A DNA stretch of 64,000 nucleotides. Source: Mucilaginibacter xinganensis. Its GTDB lineage: Bacteria > Bacteroidota > Bacteroidia > Sphingobacteriales > Sphingobacteriaceae. The translations under genes were made by a program, and so were the position numbers. Positions 7,495 to 15,672 of the stretch are shown in pieces (position 1 is the first letter of the stretch; the number at the start of each line of letters is the position of its first letter). Location: the NCBI RefSeq assembly GCF_002257585.1, contig NZ_CP022743.1, positions 2,666,001-2,730,000 on the forward strand, in the 5' to 3' direction. The notes under the pieces are model-generated. The model searched no databases. It was not told the DNA's origin and saw nothing but the letters and a program-made list of their open reading frames with translations.

Positions 7495-10046
7495 CAACTA
7501 CCGGATACACCAATCCTAAAACAAAAGCATACATCGAAGAATGTATAAAAAGAAAAATAATATCAACCCCTAAAACAGGATTTCAAGTTCCTGAAGGTGA
7601 TTTTTGCGAACACCTAAAACCACATCAAAAGGACAGTATATCATTTGCAGCTGAAGGCGGTTGCCGCGCTATCTTCAATAGTTGGGGACTTGGCAAAACC
7701 CGCATTCAATTATGGCTTGCAAAGCTTTGTATTAAGCACACAGGCCAATCTTTTATTCAAGGCCTACCATTAGGTGTAGTTACCGAATTTTACGATGAGG
7801 CTGAAATATTAGGCTTGAAAGTTTACTACGTAACCAATCAGGCTGAAGTACTTAAAATTGAACTTGAAACCGGTTCCCCTCAAATATTCCTGTCAAATTA
7901 CGAAAGGATCCGTGAGGGTAATTTCGACCCCAAACACTTTGGCGGTTCATCATTGGATGAGGGTTACGCAATCAGGAACCTTGATACAGAAACCACTGAT
8001 TACATGATGAGTGAATTTCGGGCAATACCTTTCCGTTGGGTTGCCACCGCGACTCCGGCACCGAACGACTACACCGAAATTCTTAACTATGCTCACTACT
8101 TAGGCATAATGGATCGGGGCCAGGCCTTAACGCGCTGGTTCCAGCGTAACAGCACAACGGCCGGCGACTTAACCCTCTACGAACATAAAAAATATGAGTT
8201 TTGGTTATGGTTCAGAAGCTGGAGCATAACAATTCAATATCCATCCGATTTAGGTCATGATGACACCGGTTACCAGCTGCCGGAGCTTACGGTTAATTAC
8301 CACGAAGTAAGTATATCCGAAAGAACACAAAAAGCAGACCGTGACGGGAACGTAGCTATGTTTGCTAATCCAAGTAAGGGAGTAGTAGAAAGTAGCCGTG
8401 AGAAGCGGGATAGTATCACTGCAAGGGTAAACAAAGCACTTGAGATAATAGCTGACAGTCCGGATGACCATTTTATTTTATGGCATGACCTTGAAGATGA
8501 GCGCAAACTCTTAGAAAAGCTTTTACCTGAATGCAAATCGATTTACGGTTCTCAAACAAGGGAGAAAAAAGAGCAACTTATCCAAGGTTTCAAAAAAGGT
8601 GAGTATAAGTATTGCGCCACAAAACCAACAATCACAGGTTCAGGATGTAATTTTCAGCATCATTGCCACCGAGCCATATTCGTTGGCATAGGCTATAAGT
8701 TCAAAGACTTCATTCAGGCAATACACCGTATTTTCAGGTTCATGCAAAAATATGGGGTAGTGATTGACATCATCCATACTGATGCTGAAAGGGAAATCTT
8801 AAAAGATCTTCTCCGTAAATGGAATGACCATAATGAAATGGTTGCCACTCAAACTGAATTGCTTAAAAAGTACGGCTTGCATGGAAATATTACCGATGAT
8901 CTACTCCGTACAATCGGTGTAGAACGCGAAGTATTTGAGGGTGATGGTTTCAAGTATGTTTATAATGATTGTGTTTTAGAAGCCCAAAACGAACCTGATA
9001 ACAGCATCGATTTACAATTCAGCTCTTATCCTTTCAGTGACCAATACGAATACAGCTGTAGCTATCATGACATGGGCCATAATAACGGCGATAGTGAATT
9101 CTTTGAGCAGTTAGATTGGTTGACACCGGAAGCCTACCGAACATTGAAGCCAGGGCGTGTTTCAGTCATTCATGTAAAAGACAGGATCCGGTTTAGTTAT
9201 CAGAATGGCGTGGGCTTCACATCACTGAATGATTTCAGCGGCCGGGTAGTAGCCCATATGGAAAAGCACGGGTTTTTCCTTTTAGGAAAGCATGTGATAA
9301 CTACAGACGTAGTAAGGGAAAATAGCTCTACTTACCGTTTGGGTTGGAGCGAACAATGTAAGGATGCTACTAAAATGGGATGTGGATCACCTGAGTACTT
9401 ATTGGTATTCCGCAAACCGCCGTCCGATACCAGCAACGCATACGCTGATAACCCTGTCACAAAAAGCAAAGATGAATACACCCGCGCCCGTTGGCAACTT
9501 GACGCGCATGCTTTTTGGAAATCATCAGGCGACCGCTATTTAACCCCTGAAGAATTAAGGCAGCTTGACCATAGCCAAATAGCTATGATTTGGAAAGAAT
9601 ACGACCAAACACACATTTACGACCATGAAAAGCATGTAGCTATTTGTGAGGAACTGGATAAAGCCGGGAAACTACCATCGAGCTTTATGGCCGTTGCCCC
9701 TGCATCAACAAATGATGGCGTTTGGGATGACATCAACCGAATGCACACCCTTAACACTACCCAAGCATTGAAGAAGCGTGAAAAGCATGTATGCCCACTT
9801 CAAATTGATATTACCAGGCGTGTTATCACTCGATATTCAAATAAAGGAGACAAAGTAAAAGATTGGTTTTCGGGCATTGGTACAGTTCCGCTCATAGCTT
9901 ACGAGTTGGAGCGAATAGGAGAGGGAACTGAGCTCAACTATCAGTACTGGAAAGACGGTCAAATTTATTTCAAAGAAATAGCCCATAAAAAAAGCGTTCC
10001 AACATTATTTGGAGTAATGGGAATTAAAGCGGGGGATGCAGCATGA
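7491..10046 (+). CDS. SF2 helicase - DNA methyltransferase fusion protein
   Basis: An 851-residue two-part protein. Residues 1-480 are an SF2/SNF2-like ATPase: HQKDSISF Q-like motif, Walker A NSWGLGKTR (about residue 64), the threonine motif VATATPAP (about 184), and motif VI QAIHRIFRF (about 410). Residues 480-840 are an amino-methyltransferase of beta type: the catalytic motif IV position reads SSYPFSDQYEYS (about 506), and motif I follows near the C-terminus as WFSGIGTVPL with GTELNYQYW. Similar fusions occur in phages, probably for N6-adenine or N4-cytosine protection. The catalytic tetrad is SSYPF rather than classical DPPY or SPPF, so activity is plausible but unproven. It overlaps the next methyltransferase by four bases. 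Confidence 0.8.
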   Translation: MTTTGYTNPKTKAYIEECIKRKIISTPKTGFQVPEGDFCEHLKPHQKDSISFAAEGGCRAIFNSWGLGKTRIQLWLAKLCIKHTGQSFIQGLPLGVVTEFYDEAEILGLKVYYVTNQAEVLKIELETGSPQIFLSNYERIREGNFDPKHFGGSSLDEGYAIRNLDTETTDYMMSEFRAIPFRWVATATPAPNDYTEILNYAHYLGIMDRGQALTRWFQRNSTTAGDLTLYEHKKYEFWLWFRSWSITIQYPSDLGHDDTGYQLPELTVNYHEVSISERTQKADRDGNVAMFANPSKGVVESSREKRDSITARVNKALEIIADSPDDHFILWHDLEDERKLLEKLLPECKSIYGSQTREKKEQLIQGFKKGEYKYCATKPTITGSGCNFQHHCHRAIFVGIGYKFKDFIQAIHRIFRFMQKYGVVIDIIHTDAEREILKDLLRKWNDHNEMVATQTELLKKYGLHGNITDDLLRTIGVEREVFEGDGFKYVYNDCVLEAQNEPDNSIDLQFSSYPFSDQYEYSCSYHDMGHNNGDSEFFEQLDWLTPEAYRTLKPGRVSVIHVKDRIRFSYQNGVGFTSLNDFSGRVVAHMEKHGFFLLGKHVITTDVVRENSSTYRLGWSEQCKDATKMGCGSPEYLLVFRKPPSDTSNAYADNPVTKSKDEYTRARWQLDAHAFWKSSGDRYLTPEELRQLDHSQIAMIWKEYDQTHIYDHEKHVAICEELDKAGKLPSSFMAVAPASTNDGVWDDINRMHTLNTTQALKKREKHVCPLQIDITRRVITRYSNKGDKVKDWFSGIGTVPLIAYELERIGEGTELNYQYWKDGQIYFKEIAHKKSVPTLFGVMGIKAGDAA

Positions 10047-10933
10047 TTTATAAACCAACAGTTAACGGTTTTTTCTCCGGCGCTGGAGGGATGGAATTAG
10101 GCTTGCAGCAAGCCGGTTTAATTCTTAATCAATCATTAGACCTTGACAGCGAAGCAACCGACTGTATGAAGCTTAACCCTCATTACTTTAATCACATCGT
10201 ATTGAATGAGGATATAAAGGATAAAACAGTTTTGAGCCAGCCTGACTGTGATGTTATTGTTGGGACATACCCATGCACTAAATACAGCGCCATTGCAGAT
10301 ATACACGGCACCCGAACCGGTGATGATTTGTTTTTACACTTCTTTAGGCAGGTAGCTATTAAGCAGCCTGCCGCCTACGTGGTTGAAAATGTGCCGGGAA
10401 TGAAAAAGTTTCAGGTTGTAATGGAAGCTATGACAAAGCTGCCTGATTATTACGTGAATGTTTTTTGCCCGGTCGATGCAAGTAACTGGCTGCCACAAAA
10501 ACGTAAGCGCCTTATCTTAGTAGGTACCCGGAAACCTTTCTTTATGCAAGCGCCATCACAAGCACCCCGGAGGCCGCGGATAAAAGAAATATTAGAAAAG
10601 AACCCGGTTTATGAAATGCCTGATTACGTTTTAAAGCGCATTAACGGCGGGTATAGGGATAAGCCGATAATAGTTGACCCGGAAGATGTAAACGCAATAG
10701 CGCCCACATGCGTAGCTCATTATTCTAAAGATTTAGGCACCCGCATGCTGCGAACCAAAGATAACGAACATGGGTTACGCCCTTTTACTATTCGGGAATA
10801 TGCGAGACTGCAGGGTTTCCCGGATGATTTTGTATTTCCTGATAAACGGTCGTCATACCGGCTTATCGGTAACGCCGTAGCGGTTCAAATGGGTGAATGG
10901 GTAGGTGGTCAATTGATGAACTATTTTAATTAA
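10043..10933 (+). CDS. C5-cytosine DNA methyltransferase
   Basis: A 296-residue Dcm-type enzyme methylating cytosine at C5. Motif I is GFFSGAGGMELGL (residues 5-17), motif IV with the catalytic cysteine is VGTYPCTKYS (about 70-79), motif VI is VVENVP, motif VIII is LPQKRKRLILVG, and motifs IX-X are TIREYARLQGFPDDF and RLIGNAVAVQMG. The target recognition region between VIII and IX is short (about 55 residues). No endonuclease gene is adjacent, so it is probably an orphan phage methyltransferase that hides phage DNA from host restriction. Confidence 0.9.
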   Translation: MIYKPTVNGFFSGAGGMELGLQQAGLILNQSLDLDSEATDCMKLNPHYFNHIVLNEDIKDKTVLSQPDCDVIVGTYPCTKYSAIADIHGTRTGDDLFLHFFRQVAIKQPAAYVVENVPGMKKFQVVMEAMTKLPDYYVNVFCPVDASNWLPQKRKRLILVGTRKPFFMQAPSQAPRRPRIKEILEKNPVYEMPDYVLKRINGGYRDKPIIVDPEDVNAIAPTCVAHYSKDLGTRMLRTKDNEHGLRPFTIREYARLQGFPDDFVFPDKRSSYRLIGNAVAVQMGEWVGGQLMNYFN

Positions 10934-10943
10934 AACAACCGGT

Positions 10944-11003
10944 ATGATAAAGCTACAAATGACCGAAAAGAAAGAGCCGACATTATTAAGTCGGTTCAAA
11001 TAA
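10944..11003 (+). CDS. Possible 19-residue peptide
   Basis: ATG at 10944 opens a 19-codon frame (MIKLQMTEKKEPTLLSRFK) whose TAA overlaps the ATG at 11003 (TAATG). The overlap resembles other coupled starts in this operon, but the ORF is too short to judge by composition. Confidence 0.3.
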   Translation: MIKLQMTEKKEPTLLSRFK

Positions 11004-11320
11004 TGGGTGTGCTTGCTGAAATGATAGCTGTAGAGCATCAAAGTGAATTGGTTGATACAACTTTTAAAAATGCAATTGTCAATCAAAAAGCAAAGCGGAT
11101 TAAAGCCGATGCACAAGCTATAAAGGTAGACCTGTCAACTAACCAGCGCGTAAACATCAGATTTAATGATGACAACTTTATACAGGACTATGCATGTGAG
11201 CTGCACCGGGTATTTACCTACTTTATAGGCTTACCAATTGAGCAAATAAAAACGGTCATGGATAATCTATATGCTTTGAGTATAACGGTTCAGGAGCCGG
11301 TAATCGATTATGAAAGCTGA
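11003..11320 (+). CDS. Hypothetical phage protein
   Basis: A 105-residue protein with a helical N-terminal half and mixed C-terminal half; no family recognised. Its end overlaps the next ORF start by 11 bases. It lies downstream of the methyltransferase pair in the same operon. Confidence 0.55.
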   Translation: MGVLAEMIAVEHQSELVDTTFKNAIVNQKAKRIKADAQAIKVDLSTNQRVNIRFNDDNFIQDYACELHRVFTYFIGLPIEQIKTVMDNLYALSITVQEPVIDYES

Positions 11321-11570
11321 TTTTATTGAAGCGGATAGGTTGCTAATGAATAGCTATGAAGATGAGCAATACGCCTTGGTTTTCTATTTAAAACATGGAA
11401 ATCCAGGGCCTGTATTAAAACAAATAGCTGAAGAAAGGATAAAAGACCTTGAGTTCAAAAAGTCTAAAATGGACCCGGTTAAATATTATCCTGTTAAATC
11501 ACCAATGCCGCGATTGGAATTTGAAAGAGAATGTGAAACGGTAGGTACTTGTAAAAAGGAACTACTTTAA
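11310..11570 (+). CDS. Hypothetical phage protein
   Basis: An 86-residue charged, helical protein overlapping the previous gene by 11 bases. No family recognised. It is followed by a leader (11571-11613) sharing AGGAAAC with the leader of the helicase-methyltransferase gene. Confidence 0.55.
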   Translation: MKADFIEADRLLMNSYEDEQYALVFYLKHGNPGPVLKQIAEERIKDLEFKKSKMDPVKYYPVKSPMPRLEFERECETVGTCKKELL

Positions 11571-11613
11571 AAATTAAAAAAAGATTAGGAAACAAAACTT
11601 AAAACTACCCATC

Positions 11614-11628
11614 ATGAAACTAACGTGA
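11614..11628 (+). other. Four-codon mini-ORF overlapping the next GTG start
   Basis: ATGAAACTAACGTGA encodes MKLT, and its TGA overlaps the GTG at 11625. The leader CCATCATGAA resembles GACATCATGAA at 7471-7481. The downstream gene has no ATG start in its frame, so a coupled GTG start is the simplest reading. Confidence 0.35.
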
Positions 11629-12233
11629 ACACCTCAACAATACCCGGCTTTGTAAAGTACAAAGCCGGTAACAAAGTAATTTATCAAGGAAAAGAAGTCT
11701 TCGTTTCCTCAACAAAAAGAACGGATAATAAAATAGTTATCTGCGATGATGAAAACCTGCAAACGGGGTTTAATTATGAACCTGTTTATCCCTATGAATT
11801 AAGCCCTGTAAGGCAATTAAGGCAAGGAATAAGCACTAAACCCCAAACACCGGAGAAACGCGCTGAATTAAGCGATATGACAGCGTTTTTTGATTTGTTG
11901 GCTCAGATAGTTCCTTTCAACTGTGATAATTGTTTTAAGCCACTATATGCGGTTACTAAAAAATCCAAACGCTGTGTAACTGCACATATTTTCCCTAAAG
12001 CTTACTTTGAAAGTATTGCCACAAATCCCGATAATATTTTATTTATGGGAGCCGACTTTATCGGTTGCCCTTGCAATTGCCACGACCGTTGGGATGCGAA
12101 TTTGGATAGCCGTAAAAAGCTTACACGAGCCTACAGTATAGCATTAATCAGATTTGAAATATTAAAGCCATTCATGACTGATAAAGAATTGGTAGCCGCT
12201 TATGAGTATTTGGGATTGGAGGTTGAGGTATGA
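11625..12233 (+). CDS. HNH-like zinc-binding protein (GTG start)
   Basis: A 202-residue protein. Residues 1-65 are beta-rich (KYKAGNKVIYQGKEVFV), resembling an SH3/KOW-like module. Residues 100-155 show CDNCFKPL, then CVTAHIFPKAYF, NPDNILFMG and finally CPCNCHDRWD, the order of an HNH-type metal-binding finger with structural cysteines. A nuclease role is plausible, but the catalytic His is unproven. The GTG start at 11625 overlaps a four-codon mini-ORF. Its TGA overlaps the ATG of the next gene (ATGA at 12230). Confidence 0.6.
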   Translation: MNTSTIPGFVKYKAGNKVIYQGKEVFVSSTKRTDNKIVICDDENLQTGFNYEPVYPYELSPVRQLRQGISTKPQTPEKRAELSDMTAFFDLLAQIVPFNCDNCFKPLYAVTKKSKRCVTAHIFPKAYFESIATNPDNILFMGADFIGCPCNCHDRWDANLDSRKKLTRAYSIALIRFEILKPFMTDKELVAAYEYLGLEVEV

Positions 12234-13090
12234 ATGAGGTCGTATTAGATGTTGCAAGTATTGGTTTTGGGGTTCAATCGTCAACAATTTTGTTACTGGC
12301 GGCTAATGATATAATTGAACGTCCTGATTATTCTGTTTTCGTTGATCTAAAAAGAGAGAGTATTGAAGTATATGATTATATCGAATATTTCAAACCATAT
12401 TTAAGAGAAAGGGGGATTGAGGTACAAACTTATTCAACCGTTGATATTTTAGATCATGTTTTAAATTATGAAACCAATGACAGAACATCCGGAATCCCCC
12501 TTTGGTTTATTGCACCGTCAACAGGAAAAGTAACAGGATTAAACAGGCAATGTACGTTTGATTTTAAAATAGCATCAGTTGAAAAAACCATTCGTCAACG
12601 TTTGGGTCAAAGACAATTAAAAAGACATTCAATAAGAGTTTGGCAAGGAATATCAACTGATGAACTGGGTAGATGCAAAGCTCTATATACTGGTAAGTTC
12701 AGGATCAATCATTATCCTTTAATCGACATCTATGCAAATATAACCGCTCCAGGCAATAGGTGGGTAAATTATAGTCGGTTTAACTGTATAGAGGCATTCA
12801 AAAAAGCTGGCTTAAAAACGCCTCCAAAATCAAGCTGTATATTTTGTCCTTTTCATGATATTTTATATTGGATTCATTTGAGGGATACCCAACCAGCAGA
12901 ATTTGAACTTTGCTGCCAACTGGATGAGGCTATCAGAAACTATAAAGATTTAGAATACGGGCCTTTTTATCTTTTGAAATGGTGCATCCCATTACGTGAT
13001 GCTGATTTAGATAAATTGGCTTATAAAAAATTCGGAAATGATGCGAAATTCGATTTTGAAGGATGTAACAGCGGATTTTGCTTTGTGTAA
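12230..13090 (+). CDS. PP-loop ATPase, PAPS-reductase/DndC-like
   Basis: A 286-residue protein of the adenine nucleotide alpha-hydrolase fold. The modified PP-loop SIGFGVQSST is at residues 10-19, followed by a Rossmann-like segment ending FVDLKRES. CTFDFKI (about residues 106-112) and SSCIFCPFHD (about 201-210) add conserved cysteines. Such phage proteins are usually annotated as PAPS reductase, but they lack the neighbouring sulfate-assimilation genes. The family also includes DndC, which is used in DNA phosphorothioation. Its place beside two methyltransferases makes a nucleic acid modification role worth considering; this is inference. Confidence 0.7.
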   Translation: MNEVVLDVASIGFGVQSSTILLLAANDIIERPDYSVFVDLKRESIEVYDYIEYFKPYLRERGIEVQTYSTVDILDHVLNYETNDRTSGIPLWFIAPSTGKVTGLNRQCTFDFKIASVEKTIRQRLGQRQLKRHSIRVWQGISTDELGRCKALYTGKFRINHYPLIDIYANITAPGNRWVNYSRFNCIEAFKKAGLKTPPKSSCIFCPFHDILYWIHLRDTQPAEFELCCQLDEAIRNYKDLEYGPFYLLKWCIPLRDADLDKLAYKKFGNDAKFDFEGCNSGFCFV

Positions 13091-13107
13091 TTAAAAAAAT
13101 TAAAACA

Positions 13108-13452
13108 ATGAACAAAGACTTTAACATACTCGAAAAAGTAATGTGCAATATGGCAGATAATTTTTATCAGCCAGTAGAGTTTCCTTTATACGTTAAAAAA
13201 TTGGAAAAAGAATTTGCTGAACTAATGGAGCAATTAACCAAAGATGGAACTTTGGATAGTAGTAAAGAATGGCATCATTTTAAAAATGCAGTATTGGACA
13301 ATTTACCTGAGATAAAAGACGAGCTGGCAGATGTGCTTTGTTTCCTGCTAAGAATATCCAATAGCTTCAAAATATCCGGTACTGAATTACTGCATCATGC
13401 TATGTCTAAAATGGTAAGAAGAATTGGGGATGAAAACTATAACCGCGTTTAG
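13108..13452 (+). CDS. MazG-like nucleotide pyrophosphohydrolase
   Basis: A 114-residue all-alpha protein. EKEFAELMEQL (about residues 34-44) and EIKDELADVLCFLLRIS (about 72-88) match the two acidic helices of MazG-type NTP pyrophosphatases, and KMVRRIGDENY near the end fits the family tail. Such phage enzymes hydrolyse (d)NTPs or alarmones. I chose ATG 13108 over an upstream TTG because it has the A-rich leader (AAAATTAAAACA) and avoids overlapping the previous gene. Confidence 0.65.
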   Translation: MNKDFNILEKVMCNMADNFYQPVEFPLYVKKLEKEFAELMEQLTKDGTLDSSKEWHHFKNAVLDNLPEIKDELADVLCFLLRISNSFKISGTELLHHAMSKMVRRIGDENYNRV

Positions 13453-13454
13453 CT

Positions 13455-13595
13455 ATGTTAGAAATTGAACTGGAAGAAAAGTTGATGCAGGCGATTGCCA
13501 TTATCGAAAGCCTATTGAATAACCCAACCGCGGAAACAATAAAAATAGCTCAAAATTTTGTTGAAGAAAATGGGCAGGAAATCAACCTTATTTAA
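13455..13595 (+). CDS. Small helical acidic protein
   Basis: A 46-residue ORF (MLEIELEEKLMQAIAIIESL at its start) two bases after the MazG-like gene. It is acidic and entirely helical, with no recognised motif. Close spacing supports co-translation. Confidence 0.5.
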   Translation: MLEIELEEKLMQAIAIIESLLNNPTAETIKIAQNFVEENGQEINLI

Positions 13596-13606
13596 TTGCA
13601 AAATAT

Positions 13607-13640
13607 TTTGCTTAAACAAATAGATAAATAGTTACTTTTG
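13607..13640 (+). promoter_or_regulatory. Bacteroidota-type promoter
   Basis: TTTG at 13607-13610 and TACTTTTG at 13633-13640 fit the -33/-7 consensus TTTG...TAnnTTTG, though the 22-bp spacing is a little long. It would start a transcript about 12-14 bases upstream of the ATG at 13659. Confidence 0.55.
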
Positions 13641-13658
13641 ATTATAAAAAATATCAAC

Positions 13659-13868
13659 ATGACAGCAATCAAAAACGATGAAGAATATCAAAAAGCAATA
13701 TCCCGTTATGAACAGGTACAAGGTGCTTTATCTAACGACCCTAATCACGAGGGAAAAATAAATCTTGCTAATGAAATTTCAGCTTACGAAGATTCTATTT
13801 GGGATTTACCGGAATTAACCCCCGAACAATCAAAAAGAATAATGCAAGAAGAATTTGGCGCAAAATAA
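13659..13868 (+). CDS. HigA-like antitoxin N-terminal domain without HTH
   Basis: A 69-residue protein. The pattern IKNDEEYQKAISRYEQVQ, then EGKINLANEISAYED followed by W/L, matches the N-terminal segment of HigA-type antitoxins (IKTEEDY..AL..I..L ... EG..L..L..L.EAYE). The usual XRE helix-turn-helix that follows is absent, because the protein ends about 18 residues later. No HigB-like toxin is adjacent. It has its own promoter. ATG 13659 was chosen over TTG 13638, which overlaps the -7 box. Confidence 0.55.
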   Translation: MTAIKNDEEYQKAISRYEQVQGALSNDPNHEGKINLANEISAYEDSIWDLPELTPEQSKRIMQEEFGAK

Positions 13869-14003
13869 GCCCCTACAATCAATCAAAATACTTTAACCAC
13901 ATAAATACACATTCCCTATGATAAAAACATCACCGCCTTAAGCTAATAGCTTACACATCGAAAATAACAACCAATCAGGAAACAAAATTTACAACTTAAC
14001 AAA
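13869..14003. other. Short intergenic leader
   Basis: 135 bases with no supported gene. A seven-codon frame (MIKTSPP) starts at 13918. The last part carries AGGAAACAAAA, the same leader element seen before the genes at 7491 and 11625. Confidence 0.3.
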
Positions 14004-14180
14004 ATGGCAAAAAAAGAAAAGGTAAGTGATCCTTACTTGGATAGCATCACGAAACAAATCGAAAAAATAAACGATGATATAAAAGCGAGTAATAAAAAGC
14101 AATTTGATGAAATTGCCAAGCTCGAAGCAATCAGAACCCATTATACCAAATTCAAAAAAATGATGCTGGAGGGGAAATAG
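14004..14180 (+). CDS. Small coiled-coil protein
   Basis: A 58-residue lysine-rich helical ORF, starting MAKKEKVSDPYLDSITK, with heptad-like leucine and isoleucine spacing. It is the last gene before the early-operon terminator. Function unknown. Confidence 0.55.
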   Translation: MAKKEKVSDPYLDSITKQIEKINDDIKASNKKQFDEIAKLEAIRTHYTKFKKMMLEGK

Positions 14181-14206
14181 ATAATCGTAATTTTTTCATG
14201 TATTTG

Positions 14207-14239
14207 AAGCCGGATGTTTTAAACAAACCGGCTTTTTTT
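14207..14239 (+). terminator. Rho-independent terminator of early region
   Basis: AGCCGG (14208-14213) pairs with CCGGCT (14228-14233) across a 14-base loop and is followed by a T tract. It closes the rightward early operon. Confidence 0.7.
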
Positions 14240-14261
14240 ATTGCTGAAAAATAAAACATCA

Positions 14262-14819
14262 ATGATTTTATACCAAGCAAAAGCATTATTTAATGCTCAA
14301 TATTTAGGGCAAACAGTATTATCTCATATAGAGGCACCAAATTTAGCCACTACTTTAAGTAGCGGTTATTTATTTAATGGTGATAAAGAATGGTTTTTAC
14401 TTCTCCGCACCGTTGATCAATTGACGGATGATGAATGTGTAAATATTGCAGCCATAGTTGGTGAAAATCCATTTAACAGATACCGAAATATGGTAGTCAC
14501 AAGGGATTTTAAAATAACTGGATTTCCATATATTGCAGTTAGCCACAAAAATATTAAGCAACGTTTCAATATAGATTGCACCCACATCAATTTTTCAATG
14601 TACGAAATGGATGAAGATATATCGGGGCAAATTGATATGAAGCCTTATGCTTGTATTGACTACCTGCGATCAATCGGTATTCTACTACCCTTCACCTACC
14701 TAACCCCCGACCACAAACCAGTAACATTACAGCCTGACGAAATAATTAAATTGGGTTGGGCTAAAATAAAAGGGGTTGAAGTAAACTCAGCTGTAGATAA
14801 AACACACTACACCAATTAA
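14262..14819 (+). CDS. Hypothetical phage protein, possibly truncated by a stop
   Basis: A 185-residue protein of no recognised family. I chose ATG 14262 over TTG 14241, which is next to the terminator tail. After TAA 14817-14819 the same frame stays open for 28 codons (14820-14903) and reads EYLNLHSSEEYAYLKP..., which looks like genuine coding sequence. The stop may therefore be a recent nonsense change that removed about 13% of the protein. Confidence 0.55.
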   Translation: MILYQAKALFNAQYLGQTVLSHIEAPNLATTLSSGYLFNGDKEWFLLLRTVDQLTDDECVNIAAIVGENPFNRYRNMVVTRDFKITGFPYIAVSHKNIKQRFNIDCTHINFSMYEMDEDISGQIDMKPYACIDYLRSIGILLPFTYLTPDHKPVTLQPDEIIKLGWAKIKGVEVNSAVDKTHYTN

Positions 14820-15056
14820 GAATATTTAAACCTGCATAGTAGCGAAGAATATGCTTACCTAAAACCACGTATTGAAAGTAGTGAATACTTCAAATTGCCG
14901 GAATAAAAAAGGCGCTTCTATATGCGTTTTTGTGGGCATGATAAAGTTTACTACACTTTAAACCCTGCAATAAAAGTCTAATTACCATCGTCAATAAAAG
15001 CAAAAGCCCTGACATAACGCCAAGGCTATTTTATTTCCGGTAAATTCAGGATCCTA
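14820..15056. other. Non-coding gap and possible remnant coding tail
   Basis: The first 87 bases (14820-14906) continue the frame of the previous gene after its stop. The rest has no supported ORF. A weak hairpin with A and T flanks (about 14910-14933) could act as a two-way terminator between the convergent genes. Confidence 0.35.
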
Positions 15057-15293
15057 TTATTTTAAAATAAAGGAAATATCAAACTCAAGTGCATGGGCAA
15101 AAAGGATAAACCAGCTTATAGAAGCGTTCCAGGTCCCGGCCTCAATCTTGCTTACAGTTGATTTACCAGTTCCAATTAATTCGCCAACCTGTTCAAGGGT
15201 TAAGCCTCTTTCAAGTCGTATGGCCTTTAATTTAGCTCCTAAAGCAACTCTTTGCTGATGGATGTATTCTTCGCTTATGTTTGGTGTGCTCAT
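15057..15293 (-). CDS. XRE-family helix-turn-helix regulator
   Basis: A 78-residue single-domain DNA-binding protein. LGAKLKAIRLERGLTLEQVGELIGTGKSTVSKIEAGTW (residues 18-55) is a classical HTH_3 domain with the recognition helix at STVSKIE. There is no C-terminal dimerisation or peptidase domain, so it resembles Cro or a short repressor more than CI. It is the last gene of the leftward cluster, and a TATATTTA box lies just upstream (15302-15309). Whether it controls lysogeny is not shown. Confidence 0.8.
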   Translation of the reverse strand: MSTPNISEEYIHQQRVALGAKLKAIRLERGLTLEQVGELIGTGKSTVSKIEAGTWNASISWFILFAHALEFDISFILK

Positions 15294-15310
15294 TGTGGGT
15301 GTAAATATAT

Positions 15311-15667
15311 TTAAATTGTTGGTAATGGGTTAGCCCTTGCAATCTCTTTAGCCTTTTCAATAGCCTTTTTCCATCGCATGCAGTCGACAAATATAAATTG
15401 TTGGGCACATGCTTTAACGTCCTGAAAAGCAATAGGCGCCGGGATGCTATAAGCCTCGCAAAACTCTTTAGTACCCATCCAATCAATATCAAAAATGAAT
15501 TTTATTATCTCGTTTCGTTTTTCATGTATAGCTAAAAGGTTTTCGAGTTCCTTAATCCTTATTTCGGCATAGACTTCCATCGCTTCTAAATCATATTTAT
15601 CCGCGTTGCCACCTGAAGCTCCGTATTTGGCGTGAACCTGCCTATATATTTCTTCTGCTGTTTTCAT
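15311..15667 (-). CDS. Hypothetical phage protein
   Basis: A 118-residue mixed helical protein with a charged segment (IRIKELENLLAIHEKRNEII). No family recognised. It lies 17 bases upstream of the XRE regulator gene in the leftward cluster and six bases after the preceding gene. Confidence 0.55.
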   Translation of the reverse strand: MKTAEEIYRQVHAKYGASGGNADKYDLEAMEVYAEIRIKELENLLAIHEKRNEIIKFIFDIDWMGTKEFCEAYSIPAPIAFQDVKACAQQFIFVDCMRWKKAIEKAKEIARANPLPTI

Positions 15668-15672
15668 AATAT

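Noticed and set aside
14910-14933. Hairpin with A and T flanks as terminator
   Set aside because: The stem has a bulge and only three to four G-C pairs, so support is too weak for a separate call.
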